This document shows, piece after piece, positions 20,956 to 30,960 of a stretch of 64,000 nt of DNA; positions within the stretch are counted from its first letter, which is position 1; each line of letters opens with the position of its first letter. Under the pieces are notes generated by a model, which saw nothing but the letters and a program-made list of their open reading frames with translations, did no database searches and was not told the DNA's origin. The DNA is from Talpa occidentalis (taxonomy: Eukaryota > Chordata > Mammalia > Eulipotyphla > Talpidae). Made by a program: the position numbers and the translations under genes. Location of the stretch: assembly GCF_014898055.3 (NCBI RefSeq), contig NW_023602073.1:22739784-22803783 (forward strand), given 5' to 3'.

Positions 20956-22653
20956 ATGTTAATTGACAGAAAATGCTGTGACCAGAGAATACAAGGACCC
21001 AACCCAGCCTTTCCCCCAGGAATATTGGTTCAGTGTTTGCTAATTCAGTGTACTGTACCTATGGAGAATTAATAGTGTTTACATATATATATATATCTTA
21101 TGTGCCTCTTGCCAGCCCTGAGGCACACAAGCTGATGATGTTCTGCATGGAAGCCACTCTAGTCTAAGGTGTTTGGCAATTTTACAGATCACACAAGTTA
21201 GGCTTCTGATATCCTACCCCCTGCTATTCCCTAGATTGTGCTGTTGGCCACGATGTGCTTTTATTGTTATCATTATGACTGTTTTCTTTTGGCCTCTTGG
21301 GTAAAGGGGTCTGCAGATATCCCCTCATTGCCCCTTGCTCAAGGCTTGAGTGTCTTGTATGCTGGATCCATACAAGACCCTTCACTGTAGAGCTTATTTA
21401 TCGTCCTGACTCCACATAGCACCTGGCACCCAGTAGGTACCTGATTGGGTGAATGGAGCACTAATTAAATATAGAGTCATAACATGCATTAAATTAAAAT
21501 TCTTACAAAATAAGTAGTGAGTAATGTTTAATGTAACAGCTGGGAAACGGTGCCCTCAGGGCAGAAGCTGTCTTAGGGAGACTTGGTGTTGGTTACAGAA
21601 CCTATAAAATGCACAGAAAATTGACCATAACTCTCTATAAAACCACACATATTTCTTGTGATAAATAATAGAGTTTATGTATTTTATGGGCTTGGCAACT
21701 GACATCAATAACTGTAAATAAACAGCTGAGGTAAACTTTATTAGTTCGATGCGGAATAGTAAAATATTGCCAGGGGACAGAAAAGTAAATTTAAATGATG
21801 ATATCCTGGCTTGGGAATTATTTCACAATTAAGGTAACTTCCATCAGGAGGGCAATATTTTCCAGCTGTTCTCTGCAACCTTTACCATTTACATTATACT
21901 TTGTATTTGTGTTGAGTAATAAAAGCAATTAATTCTAAGCACTGTAGTTTATTCTGCATTTGGGCATTGTGCTTCTAAGGAACTGTATTTTTTTTTTTAA
22001 TTCAGGCAGTTAAACAGGATATAAATGTCATGTTAATAATAGGAATTGAGAATTTAATCATATGGTATTAAACTGTAAGTATAAGTGAATAATACTAGTC
22101 CTAGTTCACTTTATTTCCTATATAATTCTGGCCTATTAATGGAATTTTTATTCAAAGGAATGATGTATTGCAATTTTTTTTAGTAAGAAATTTTTTAACA
22201 GCAATACAAAATTAAAAAAAGATAACTGTTGAGATATGAACATGGGAGTTTTGTGTAGAGCAAATTCTTTTAACTTAAAAATTTCTGAAAGAAAATCAAA
22301 GAAGTAAAGGTGGTTTGCAGATGGAATAATTCCTTGATTCTTCATGTAATTTGGTTATGTGAGTGCATGAATAAATATGGAACTACTGGACCATACATAG
22401 GCCACACACACACACAAACATATGTGTCTGCCTTTGTATATACATTTATATTAGCTATATGTATATATTGTCAAGAATACATTTGAAAAACCAGAAAGTT
22501 TTTGCACTGAGTGAAGTAAAATGAGACAAAGTTCTTCCTGCGATACAGAAGTAAGCTTTGATGTTTAAATGTCCTGTGAGGAGATGGCCAGGAGGGCTTG
22601 TATTAGTGACCTTGCTAAGTGTTACTCCAGTGTTGCTAAAGAGATGTTCTACA
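20956..22653. other. AT-rich unique sequence, candidate conserved non-coding block
   Basis: No gene. A short TA run is at 21083-21096. An L2 tail is likely at 21365-21465 (listed separately). From about 21470 to 22000 the sequence is repeat-free with many homeodomain-like TAATTA/CAATTA strings. Conservation cannot be judged from one genome. Confidence 0.35.
21365..21465 (+). mobile_element. L2 LINE tail fragment
   Basis: 'tagcacctggcacccagtag', then 'gtacctgattgggtgaatgg', fits the L2 3' end (agcacctggcacatagtaggtgctcaataaa...tgaatg). Confidence 0.55.
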
Positions 22654-22919
22654 GGACCTCCCCTGGTGGCGCAGGTGGTTGAGTGTAGCGCTATGAAGCT
22701 GTCTGCAGCCTCTGCAGTGACAGTTCCATCCCTGCCGGCTGGCGAGGGTCCCACATGGCCCCGCAGACCTCTCCTGTCTCGCCTGCTGCTCCCCTCAGCA
22801 GTATATTTCGTCAGTCTGCCTGTTTGTTCCCTGATCTGTCTCTGGTGAATCCTTTCACCTTCCCGCACATCTGCCTGTACCCCAGTTCTTGTATAAATAA
22901 ATAAATCTTTAAAAAAAAA
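22654..22919 (+). mobile_element. tRNA-derived SINE, subfamily II
   Basis: Full-length copy from 'ggacctcccctggtggcgca' to 'ataaataaatctttaaa'. The perfect 16-bp duplication aaagagatgttctaca lies at 22638-22653 and 22920-22935. The tail again has AATAAA plus TCTTT. Confidence 0.95.
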
Positions 22920-23399
22920 AAAGAGATGTTCTACAAATAATGCTTTTCAAAAATAATGGGAATTTCTCTGTTTTATTTTGGCATATTGATGGAAATGTTG
23001 TTAGCTTATGGCAGTACAGAACATTAGTAACAATTTTACAAGTTGAGTCACCGAAGTTCCACTGAAAGGAAGAAAATTAATGTGACCAAAGGAGAGCGGT
23101 CTTTGAGCAATTGATGGATCAGATTAAAATGGAAAAATATATATTTATTTTCCTACTAAAGACTTCTTAACTTTTCCTTTTCCTTTTCACATGTCCCCCA
23201 TTCTCTGGGCATGCTATCTTACTCAAGGTGGGTCTCTCCTTACTGTGCTTTCATTGACAGCCAAGCAACAAAGTCCAGCCAATCTGGGATGCAGAGAAAA
23301 TCAAAAGTTTTCTTTGATCATTTGTGTTTTGGAAATTAAATAGAAAAAATTTCCCAATTACCCTCTCTCACTGGCCATAAACAAATTGCTTTTTCTTTT

Positions 23400-24530
23400 G
23401 CCCGGGTATATTATTTATTTATTTGTTTATTTTGATTATTTAATTTTTTATTAATTAAAATTTTTTTTTACATCATTGTAGTCCCCATAGTTCTCCCACC
23501 ACCTTATCACCTGTGAACCATCACCATATTCCCTTGTGTTCTTCCCTCCCCTGTTTTGCTCCCCCTTCCACACCCTCCTTTGCTGTATGCCTCATCTATG
23601 GTCAGCTTGCTAGTTTTGACTTTTCTTGACTTTTTGTTTGGTTTCTCTATATTCCACATATAGGTGAGACCATCCAATATTTTTCTTTTTCCTTCTGACT
23701 AATTTCAGCTAGCATAATCCCTTCCAGTTCCATCCATGTTGCCAAAAATGATAAGGGTTTGTCTTTTTTGATTGTGGAGTAATATGCCATTGTATAAATA
23801 TACCACAACTGTTTGATCCATTCATCTATTTTGGGGCATTTGTGTTGTTCCATATCTTGCTATTTGTAAATAGTGCTGCAGTAAACATCAGAGTGAGGTT
23901 TCCTTTCTAAATTAGTGTTTTTATATCCTTTGGGTTGATGCCTAGAAATGGAACCACTGGATCATCTGGTAGATCCATTTTTAATGTTCTGAGGAACCTC
24001 CATACAACTTCCATAGTGGCTGGACCAGTTTGCCTTACCACCAGCAGTGTAAGAGGATTCCTTTATCTCTACATCCTTACCAGCATTTGTTGTTCTGGTT
24101 TTTTTCATGTGGACCATTTTACTGGAGTGAGGTGGTATCTCATTGTGGTTTTGATTTGCATTTCCCTGATAACTAGTGATGTTGAACGTATTTTCTTTTT
24201 TTTTTAAAGATGTATTTATTTTTATACAAGAACTGGGGTACAGACCAGAGGTACAGGAGGGTGAGAGGACTCACCAGACACAGAGTGGGGAGCAGAGCAG
24301 GCAGATGAACCAAAATACACTGCTAAGGGGAGCAGCGGGCGAGACAGGAGAGGTCTGCTTCGCTATGTGGGTATCTCCCTGGCCAGCCAGGAATCAACTG
24401 TGGACCGCTTCACAGAGTTGTGTTCAACCTGTTGTGCCACCTGCGAGGCCTGGACATATTTTCTTATGCCTTGGCCATTTGCCCTTTTTCTTTGGAGAAG
24501 TGTATTGCTTTTTCTTTTTAAGGTTTTTTC
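23400..24530 (-). mobile_element. L1 ORF2 3' half and 3' UTR, minus strand, with a nested SINE
   Basis: The 3' end lies at about 23400-23470. The minus-strand frame at 23853-23647 contains the ORF2 C-terminal block Cys-Pro-Lys-Ile-Asp-Glu-Trp-Ile-Lys-Gln-Leu-Trp-Tyr-Ile-Tyr-Thr-Met. Upstream ORF2 continues to 24183, is interrupted by a SINE, and resumes at 24466-24530 ('ccttggccatttgcccttt'). Truncated at the 5' side and disabled by stops. Confidence 0.9.
24198..24451 (-). mobile_element. tRNA-derived SINE, subfamily II, inside the L1
   Basis: Tail 'atttttatacaagaactggg', body 'gggagcagcgggcgagacag' and head 'gccacctgcgaggcc'. The duplication is gaacgtattttctt at 24184-24197 and ggacatattttctt at 24452-24465 (two mismatches), so it is moderately old. 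The 220-codon frame at 24176-24838 simply runs through this SINE and the L1. Confidence 0.9.
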
Positions 24531-25019
24531 AGCATGGAGAATGGAAGAGTAAAGAAATGGGGCACTCTTTAAAAAAATCTATTTTCAGTAGGCATGCCTT
24601 ACATGGCAGGGGTGTCCCTGGAGCCCCATGCTCTTGGTCAAAAGTTATCAAGCAAGTATATTCACCCATCAGTTTCAATGGTCTTTGCGGCCTCTCAGCC
24701 AGTGGAAAGCCCAGGGGAAGCACAAGGTCTTTGTTGTTGGATTGTCCTTCTCCAAATATGGTCAGAGGAACCTCTGGTTTGAATCACAGATTGTCTCAGG
24801 AGAAGTTCTGGCCTCTGGTTTGGCAATCATCTTTGTAAAAGTATAGTCTTATGTGAGTTTATGACCCAAAATGATATGCTAAAACAAATGGTTGGTGACT
24901 CACTCTTGCAATAATTAGGCAAGGAAGAGAAGAGAATAGGAAAGAGAATATTTATCTATCCACTATACTCCTGTCTTTGCCAACTCCTTATTTCTTTAAT
25001 TATAAATATTTAATTATTC
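24531..25019. other. Unclassified sequence
   Basis: No gene or recognised repeat in this 490-bp gap between SINE-bearing blocks. Confidence 0.4.
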
Positions 25020-25030
25020 CATGAACTCTT

Positions 25031-25262
25031 TTTTTAAAAATATTTATTTATTCATTCATACAAGAACAGACTCGCGGGAGGGTGAGGATTCACCAGAGAC
25101 AGAGCAGGGGACAGAACAGGCAGACTGACGAAATATACTGCTGAGGGGAGCAGCGGGCGAGACAGGAGAGGTCTGCCGAGCCATGCGGGACTCTTGCCTG
25201 CCAGCTGGGATCGAACCAACGCTGCAGAGGCTGTGGTGCCTGCGCCGCCAGGGGAGGCCCTT
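25031..25262 (-). mobile_element. tRNA-derived SINE, subfamily II, internally shortened
   Basis: Tail at 25031, head end 'cgccgccaggggaggccc'. The duplication catgaactctt lies at 25020-25030 and 25263-25273. Relative to full copies, it lacks about 20 bp near the head between the B-box and A-box ('gcagaggctgtggtgcctgc'). Confidence 0.93.
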
Positions 25263-25419
25263 CATGAACTCTTAAAAGAGTTTATCTACTAACTTGAAAA
25301 AAAAGATAGCTTCTAACCATGCTCAGTGTTTGAGGATATTAAATATTTGATTTCTGTACTCTATTACATAATGCATGTATATTAAAAGTAACTTCATTTG
25401 GTGTCTATGTCATCTTGAT

Positions 25420-25684
25420 TTTTTTAAAGATTTATTTATTTATACAAGAACTGGGATACAGGCCAGAGGTGCGGGAGGGTGTGAGAATTAACCAGAGACA
25501 GAGCAGGGAGCAGAACAGGCAGATGGACCAAAAATACTGCTGAGGGGAGCGGTGGGCAAGGCAGGAGAGGTCTGCTGTGCCATGTGGGTATCTCCCTGGC
25601 CGGCTGGGAATCAAACCCGTGCTGCAGAGGTTGCGGACAGCTTCACAGTGCAGCGCTCAACCCACTGCACCACCGGGGAGGCCC
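25420..25684 (-). mobile_element. tRNA-derived SINE, subfamily II
   Basis: Full-length minus-strand copy with duplication tcatcttgat at 25410-25419 and 25685-25694. The head end is 'caccaccggggaggccc'. Confidence 0.94.
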
Positions 25685-25694
25685 TCATCTTGAT

Positions 25695-26079
25695 ATTTTT
25701 AGTGTTTTCTGTGTTGGAGACATTTTGGGGAGATGCCAATGGAGGTAGGGAAACAGTTGTGAGCTCTTTTCTCTGGTGCCAAGAGACTGGAGGGTGGACA
25801 CTGAGACAGGTGTGAAGGACCAGGTGGGACTTGCCCGGGAGCGTGGGCTTTATCCTCAGAACAAAGGGATGATAAAGATCTGCACCTCCATTGCCATTTT
25901 ATTACTGAAAGGAGAGAACTCACTGAAAATAAAGCTGATTCAGTAAAACAAAGCAAAGGACAAGGGGAGGAGGACTCAGGGAGAGGAAGGCTAATCCTCT
26001 CACTCTCTGTTTTGCACAGGGTCTCACCTTGGACTTCAAATCTTGTGACTCACTAGGCTCTCTATTGATTGATTTATTT
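25695..26079. other. Unclassified sequence, possibly an L2 remnant
   Basis: 'gggctttatcctcagaacaa' at about 25846 recalls an internal part of antisense L2, but the match is weak. No gene. Confidence 0.3.
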
Positions 26080-26520
26080 TCCTTCTTGTATCTTTGTTCA
26101 TTTTTGGACAGTATTGGATTTCTCCCCTCAGGTGTAATCCCCGTAGTAGTTCTCCCACCACCACAATACCCGTGATCCATCACCACTGTCCCTTGTGCTC
26201 TTCCCTTTCCTATTTTTTTTTAAAGTTTATTTATTTATTTATTTATACAAGCACTGGGTACAGTCAGAAGCATGGGAGGGTGAGAGAATTCACCAAAGCC
26301 AGAGCTGGGAACAGAACAGACAGACTGATGAAGTACACTGCTGAGGGGAGCAGCGGGCGGCAGGAGAGGTCTGCGCACCACGTGGGACCCTCGCTTGGCG
26401 GCCGGGGATCGAACTGGTGCTGTAGAGGCTGCAGGCAATTTCGTGACCCAGCGCTGTGCCACTGGGGAGGCCCCCTTCCCTATTTTGACCCCTGGCCCTG
26501 CCCCTCCCTGCCATTACCCC
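26080..26520 (-). mobile_element. L1 3' UTR fragment with a nested SINE
   Basis: 'ttctcccaccaccacaatac', 'gatccatcaccactgtccc' and 'ttgtgctcttccctttcc' match the L1 3' UTR seen at 23470-23560. The SINE at about 26215-26473 interrupts it, after which 'gacccctggccctgcccc' continues the L1. Confidence 0.75.
26215..26473 (-). mobile_element. tRNA-derived SINE, subfamily I, inside L1 3' UTR
   Basis: Tail '(ttta)n tacaagcactggg', body and 'ccactggggaggccc' head. The flanks ccctttcctatttt (about 26203-26216) and ccttccctatttt (26474-26486) are the likely duplication. Part of the head is deleted ('acccagcgctgtgccactgg'). Confidence 0.9.
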
Positions 26521-26628
26521 GTCTCTTCTTTCCTAGGTTCCTGACATCGCTCTCCAGTCAGTTCACCCCATTGCTGTGATCGCCTGCCTGAGTGAGAAGG
26601 TCCTTTTGATTGAAAAGATGAGGAGGGA

Positions 26629-26893
26629 GCTCCTCCTTGGTGGCCTAGGGGTTAAGTCTCAGCACTATCACCGCTATGGCCTGAGTTCAATCCCCAGTCA
26701 GGGAGCTGACCCACATGGCACAACAGATCTCTCCTGTCTCCCCGCTGTTCCCCTCAGCAGTGTATTCCAGTTGATCTGCCTGCCTGTTCTGCTCCCCACT
26801 CTCTCACCCTCTTCTCCCCTCATCCTCCCGCCCTACACCTCTGGCCTTTTCTTCTATGCAAAAAAAAAAAAAAAAAAAAAAATCTTAAAAAAA
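26629..26893 (+). mobile_element. tRNA-derived SINE, subfamily III
   Basis: The head reads 'ctccttggtggcctaggggt', with 'gttaag' and 'tcagggagctgacccacatg' marking subfamily III. The tail is 'ttctatgcaaaa' with a long A run. Flanks 'aaaagatgaggaggga' (26613-26628) and 'aaaagaaaaggaggga' (26895-26910) form an imperfect duplication. Confidence 0.88.
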
Positions 26894-26910
26894 GAAAAGA
26901 AAAGGAGGGA

Positions 26911-27220
26911 AATGGTTGCTATTCACTGTGCCATAATCATTCATTTTCTTTTATTCTCATCACTCTGGAGTGAATACAGTTGTGTGGTTCTTAATCTGGG
27001 ATTTGGGAAGCCTAGGTCACATGCCTGTGTGTTCACTCCTGCAGGTTCCTGTGTTTGGAAATCTCTTCCTTCTCTTATCTCCCAGGTAGCTGCACATCCC
27101 TCCTAGTCCCTTTCCCCAGCTCACTCCTCACTGAAGTGTTTCCCCTGGGCAGAGCCTGAGGCAGCATCACCCCAAATTTGTGTCACCTGCAAATTTGGAA
27201 CAAAGTCTTCTGAATCTCAA
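26911..27220. other. Unclassified sequence
   Basis: Start of the SINE-free zone. No gene or recognised repeat. Confidence 0.4.
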
Positions 27221-27224
27221 GGTC

Positions 27225-27340
27225 ACCTTGTCTGAGCTGCGGCACCTTGAATGTGTCACTTAGCCTCACACAGCCGCCCTTCCCCACCTGTAGAGGTGGG
27301 CAGTTGCATGGTGCCCTGGAGCCCGTTCTGCATAGGCAGC
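27225..27340 (+). mobile_element. MIR SINE fossil
   Basis: 'aatgtgtcacttagcctcac' and 'ccccacctgtagaggtgggc' follow the MIR core (gtcacttaacctctct... cctcatctgtaaaatgggg). Confidence 0.5.
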
Positions 27341-27419
27341 ACCTGAGCAGGGTCAGGTAAGCTTAGAGGCAGCTCCCTGAAGCCTCTGGCAGCCAGAGCT
27401 GGGCACCTGGCCTCCTGCT

Positions 27420-27550
27420 CAACATTATTTACCTGAGTATGTCACAGGGTCCTTCTCCGGGTGAGCAGTGACAGGACAGAGATCGGGAAGCACTGAAGGA
27501 GTGTTGCAAAGCACCTGGCACAAAGCAAGGGCTCAGTAAATGTAGGTGGA
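27420..27550 (+). mobile_element. MIR SINE 3' end
   Basis: 'gcaaagcacctggcacaaag' then 'caagggctcagtaaatgta' is the typical MIR tail (aaagcgcctagcacagtgcctggcac... gctcaataaatgtt). Confidence 0.65.
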
Positions 27551-27654
27551 CCCTCTCTTTCCCGCCACTTCTGAGCAAGCCTTGGTTACAACCTGTGACA
27601 GCCCAGCTGTAATTTAGGACATGAAATGTCCTCATCTGCATGTCTGTCTTGCCC

Positions 27655-27780
27655 ACCACATTCTAAGTCCTGCAAACCCAGGGCCTGCCTTCTATGCATC
27701 TCTGGAGCCTCAGAGCCTAGCACAGTGCCTCAGAGACTAGCAACCAGTCCCTGCTCGCTAAATACCCATTAAACATGAGT
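27655..27780 (+). mobile_element. L2 LINE tail fragment
   Basis: 'cacattctaagtcctgcaaa', 'tctggagcctcagagcctag' and 'cacagtgcctca' follow the L2 3' end in order. Confidence 0.55.
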
Positions 27781-28620
27781 CCCCAACAGCCACTCTAGGG
27801 AGGAAGGCTCACATTTCCGGCCACACACTCCTGAGTGTCGGGGTGAAGCACATCATGTCTCCTGCCCAACCCTTACCACACACTGAGGGGTGGTTTGCCT
27901 CAGGAAGGACAAGCTCATGCCAAGAACAAGGGTATTGGCTGAGTTGGGCACTTCCTGATTCTGCTCTCCAGGTGAGGCCCGCAAGTGGAAGAGGGATCCC
28001 GACATGGCAGAGAGAGTGGGGCAGGAGTGGCGCTGGCACCTGGAGTTTCAGATGCTCCCTGACATCTCTGAAGTGTCCCTCCAGATTAAGCCTCACTCCA
28101 AGATTCACCCCTGATGCTGTTAGTGAAGACAAAACTCATCTTCCATCAGTGTCCAGGCAGAGCTCCACAAGCAGGAAGCATCACTGAGAAGTGGGCCCCC
28201 CTTCTGGCCTTCCCTGGATGACCTTGGCTGGCTTTGGGGTGTTCCTACTTGGACAGAGTTTCCGCTCTCAGGTTTACTCTCTGCGACTCCTACCGTGTCC
28301 TGAAGTTGAGGCCCAGGGAAGGAGTCTCACTGGTTCTTTTTCCTGGAAGCTGATTTCTTACAATGCAAAATTTGAGGCCCGTGTGTGTTCTAGAAAAGAC
28401 ACAGGAAATGGACACTTGACTTAGTTTCTGGCTAAGAAGGGACCCTGGAAGAAGGTTATTGACTCGGTGGGGTTTTGTCACAGGTGTATCAGGGGACAGG
28501 ACATTTTGCGCGAGGGTACAGGGCTCCCTCCTTGCTTCTTGCCTCTCTGCCACCCTCCCTCACGTGTGGGCACCCTCTTTGGACACAGAAGAGGGAGGAG
28601 CTCGTAACACCTCCCTCCTC
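27781..28620. other. Unclassified, moderately GC-rich sequence
   Basis: No gene. Overlapping open frames up to 114 codons on both strands lack any domain. Confidence 0.4.
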
Positions 28621-28765
28621 AATGTGGTCCCCAAGACCAGCTGCAGCCAACCCTTCTGGGAATGTGCGGGAAATGCAGAATCCCAGGCCTCAGCCAGATC
28701 TCCAGAATGAGAATCTGCATTTTCCCAAACACCCAGGAGACTCAAAAGCACATTCACATTTGTGA
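28621..28765 (+). mobile_element. MER20 (hAT-Charlie family) DNA transposon fossil
   Basis: 'tggtccccaagaccagctgc', 'gggaaatgcagaatcccagg', 'tccagaatgagaatctgcat' and 'cacccaggagactcaaaagc' follow the MER20 consensus in order. It is a non-autonomous, long-dead element of eutherian mammals. Confidence 0.75.
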
Positions 28766-29010
28766 CACATCGATGCAGTGGTTAAATTGGGGCAGGGGGT
28801 GGGAGAGTGGTTGTGAGATGCCAGACACCATATGCCAAACAGTTGCGGCTCTGATTGTCATCCCTAATCCCCGCGACTTAGTAACGGTGGAATTGGGCAA
28901 GTCACTCTGAGCCTTGGAATCCTCACTTATAAAACATACACAGAAATACCTATTTTATAGAGCTGTTGCTGGGACAAGATGAGCAAAAGGGTAGAGAACG
29001 TTCTTAGCAC
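28766..29010 (+). mobile_element. MIR SINE fossil
   Basis: 'gatgcagtggttaaattggg' (head), 'attgggcaagtcactctgag', 'ccttggaatcctcacttat' and 'tattttatagagctgttgct' match MIR nearly end to end. Confidence 0.8.
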
Positions 29011-30734
29011 TCACTGTTTGGGGATGATCGCTATGGAGATGATCCTTCTTGGCCTTTGCTCTCCTTCTCTGTCCGGGCACCTGTGCTGTCAGCAGGCGGG
29101 ATGTAACAACTCTAGGCTGACCTTGTGGTGCAGGCCTCCTGCGTCTTTTGTGTGTCGAGCGCCTCGCTCTTGTGCTTGGTGATAGCGGTGGGTGCAACTG
29201 ATCCACATCCTGCTTTGGTTATTTCATTAGGGGTTTGACCAACATGATTATTTCTATGCGATTGAAAGAACTAATGAGTTTTCAGCCTGTAAATGCAATG
29301 TCTTTTAAGCTTGTAAAATGTAAAAGGGCAACCTTTGAAAGTCATGGTTGTAAGGTTTAGGCCATCTGAATTAGCGTCCTCTGGAACAAAAGTCTGGCCA
29401 TCTTGCCCTAGGTGCCTGGGAACTAGGTCACGGTGCCATCAAGCTATATTTGATGGCAGGGCAGACTAAGCCTGGCAGGGTCTCAGGTCTACCTGCCAGT
29501 GTCTGCTGGGGCAGAGCAGGTGTGGAAGTTTCCAGGTCTGGAATAGAACTGGGCACCCATGGGGTGGGACGGCACAAGGCAGGAGGAGGTGAGCACATGC
29601 TTTGCTCATCTACAAATCCCCTGTGTTTCATCTGAAAGTCTGCAGTCTGTTTTTAATGGATCTCTTTGCCTGGAAAAGAATTTTCCATCTTTTCTGCTAA
29701 GATCTTCCCAGTCTCTGGCACATGGCTTCTACCTAATGGTAAACTAATTGCTTTGTCACTAAGCCCTTGAAGCTTATCAGGCCAGATGCGTTTTTCCAAG
29801 GTGCAGTTCTAACCAGTCCCCTGGTGCCCATTCATTTCATTTACATTGAGAGAACTCCATAAAAAAAATAAGTTGGAGGGACAAGAGGATGATCATCGTT
29901 AGCCTAACAGGGCAGATGTGGGAGGGGAATAATGTCAAGGAAGGTGATTATGACAAGGACACTGAGTCAAGGAGTCTGGCTGAATGGACAGGGGTTTCTC
30001 TTTTTTTCTATGACACTCCTCATGTTTGACTTGGAAGTCGAGAATTCTGAGTCTACCCCATGAACTGTCATGGTAGCAACTGCTTAGTCATCCTTCGACA
30101 AAGCCAACTATCCCAGATCGTGTCGGCAATAATGTCAGGATGGTCCAAATGAAACCTCTCTGTGTATTTGGACATGAGAGTCTTCTTTGTTCCAGCCAGT
30201 CAGACCACGTGGGTCACTGCCCTGTGGTTCTGTCAATCAATCAAACCCTGTGAGCTGAAACTCAGCTGGGGGATATTCCCGTAGCTTCTTACCAGCTCAG
30301 TTGCTCGTAAACTTGTTAAGGTTGCATCTGTGGGTTGCCACACAGGCTGTGGGCTGTAGGGAGGTCACTTCCCTGGCTCCAGATGCTCCTGGAACGTGAA
30401 GCAACTTCCCAGATAATGCCATACACAAAGAACACTCCTTTGTTCTTCAGTGATCAGAATATTTCAAGTAAGCATGCTCTTTGGCCAAAATTGTATCACA
30501 CTTGCCTCCATTTCTCTGGTCACGTGGTTAAGAAGAGACTTGCTATTTCTTACACATAGGGTTGAGTGTCCACACCATGCAATTCAACAGAAAATCTCCC
30601 AGAGAGTTAGAAAACAACTATCAATATTGGGAGCTGAAATCAACAACCAGTCATATACCTGTTTTTTTTTTTTTTTTTTTTATGGAGAGGAGTTATCAAC
30701 TGAATTAGGGAGGATTTGGAAAAATGGTCAGTAG
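29011..30734. other. Unclassified sequence
   Basis: About 1.7 kb with no gene and no clear repeat apart from a T run at 30661-30681. Short frames only. Confidence 0.4.
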
Positions 30735-30960
30735 AGAATAATAACAAGTTACTAATGTTTATTGATTATGTACTCTGCTTTAAGTATGTGAAATAGTTTT
30801 CACTTAAACACTTTGGTAACCTAATGTTGACAGGATGGAAGTTTCTAGAGTGTAGATGCCCTGTCCAGGACATCTCAACCAGAAAGTGACCAAGTCTGAA
30901 CTCCAGCCTGTCCAGAGGCTGCTAGGGCTTCTAGTTTATGTGTCTTGCCAGTGAGTGAAA
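30735..30960 (-). mobile_element. MIR SINE fossil
   Basis: 'actaatgtttattgattatg', 'gtactctgctttaagtatgt' and 'aaccagaaagtgaccaagtc' follow the MIR reverse complement (ctaacatttattgag... gtgcca... ctagtaagtggcagagcc). Confidence 0.6.

Noticed and set aside
24176..24838. Longest open frame (220 codons, plus strand)
   Set aside because: It starts in antisense L1, runs through a SINE and back into L1; no domain.
26576..27106. 176-codon plus-strand frame
   Set aside because: Contains a whole subfamily III SINE and its A tail.
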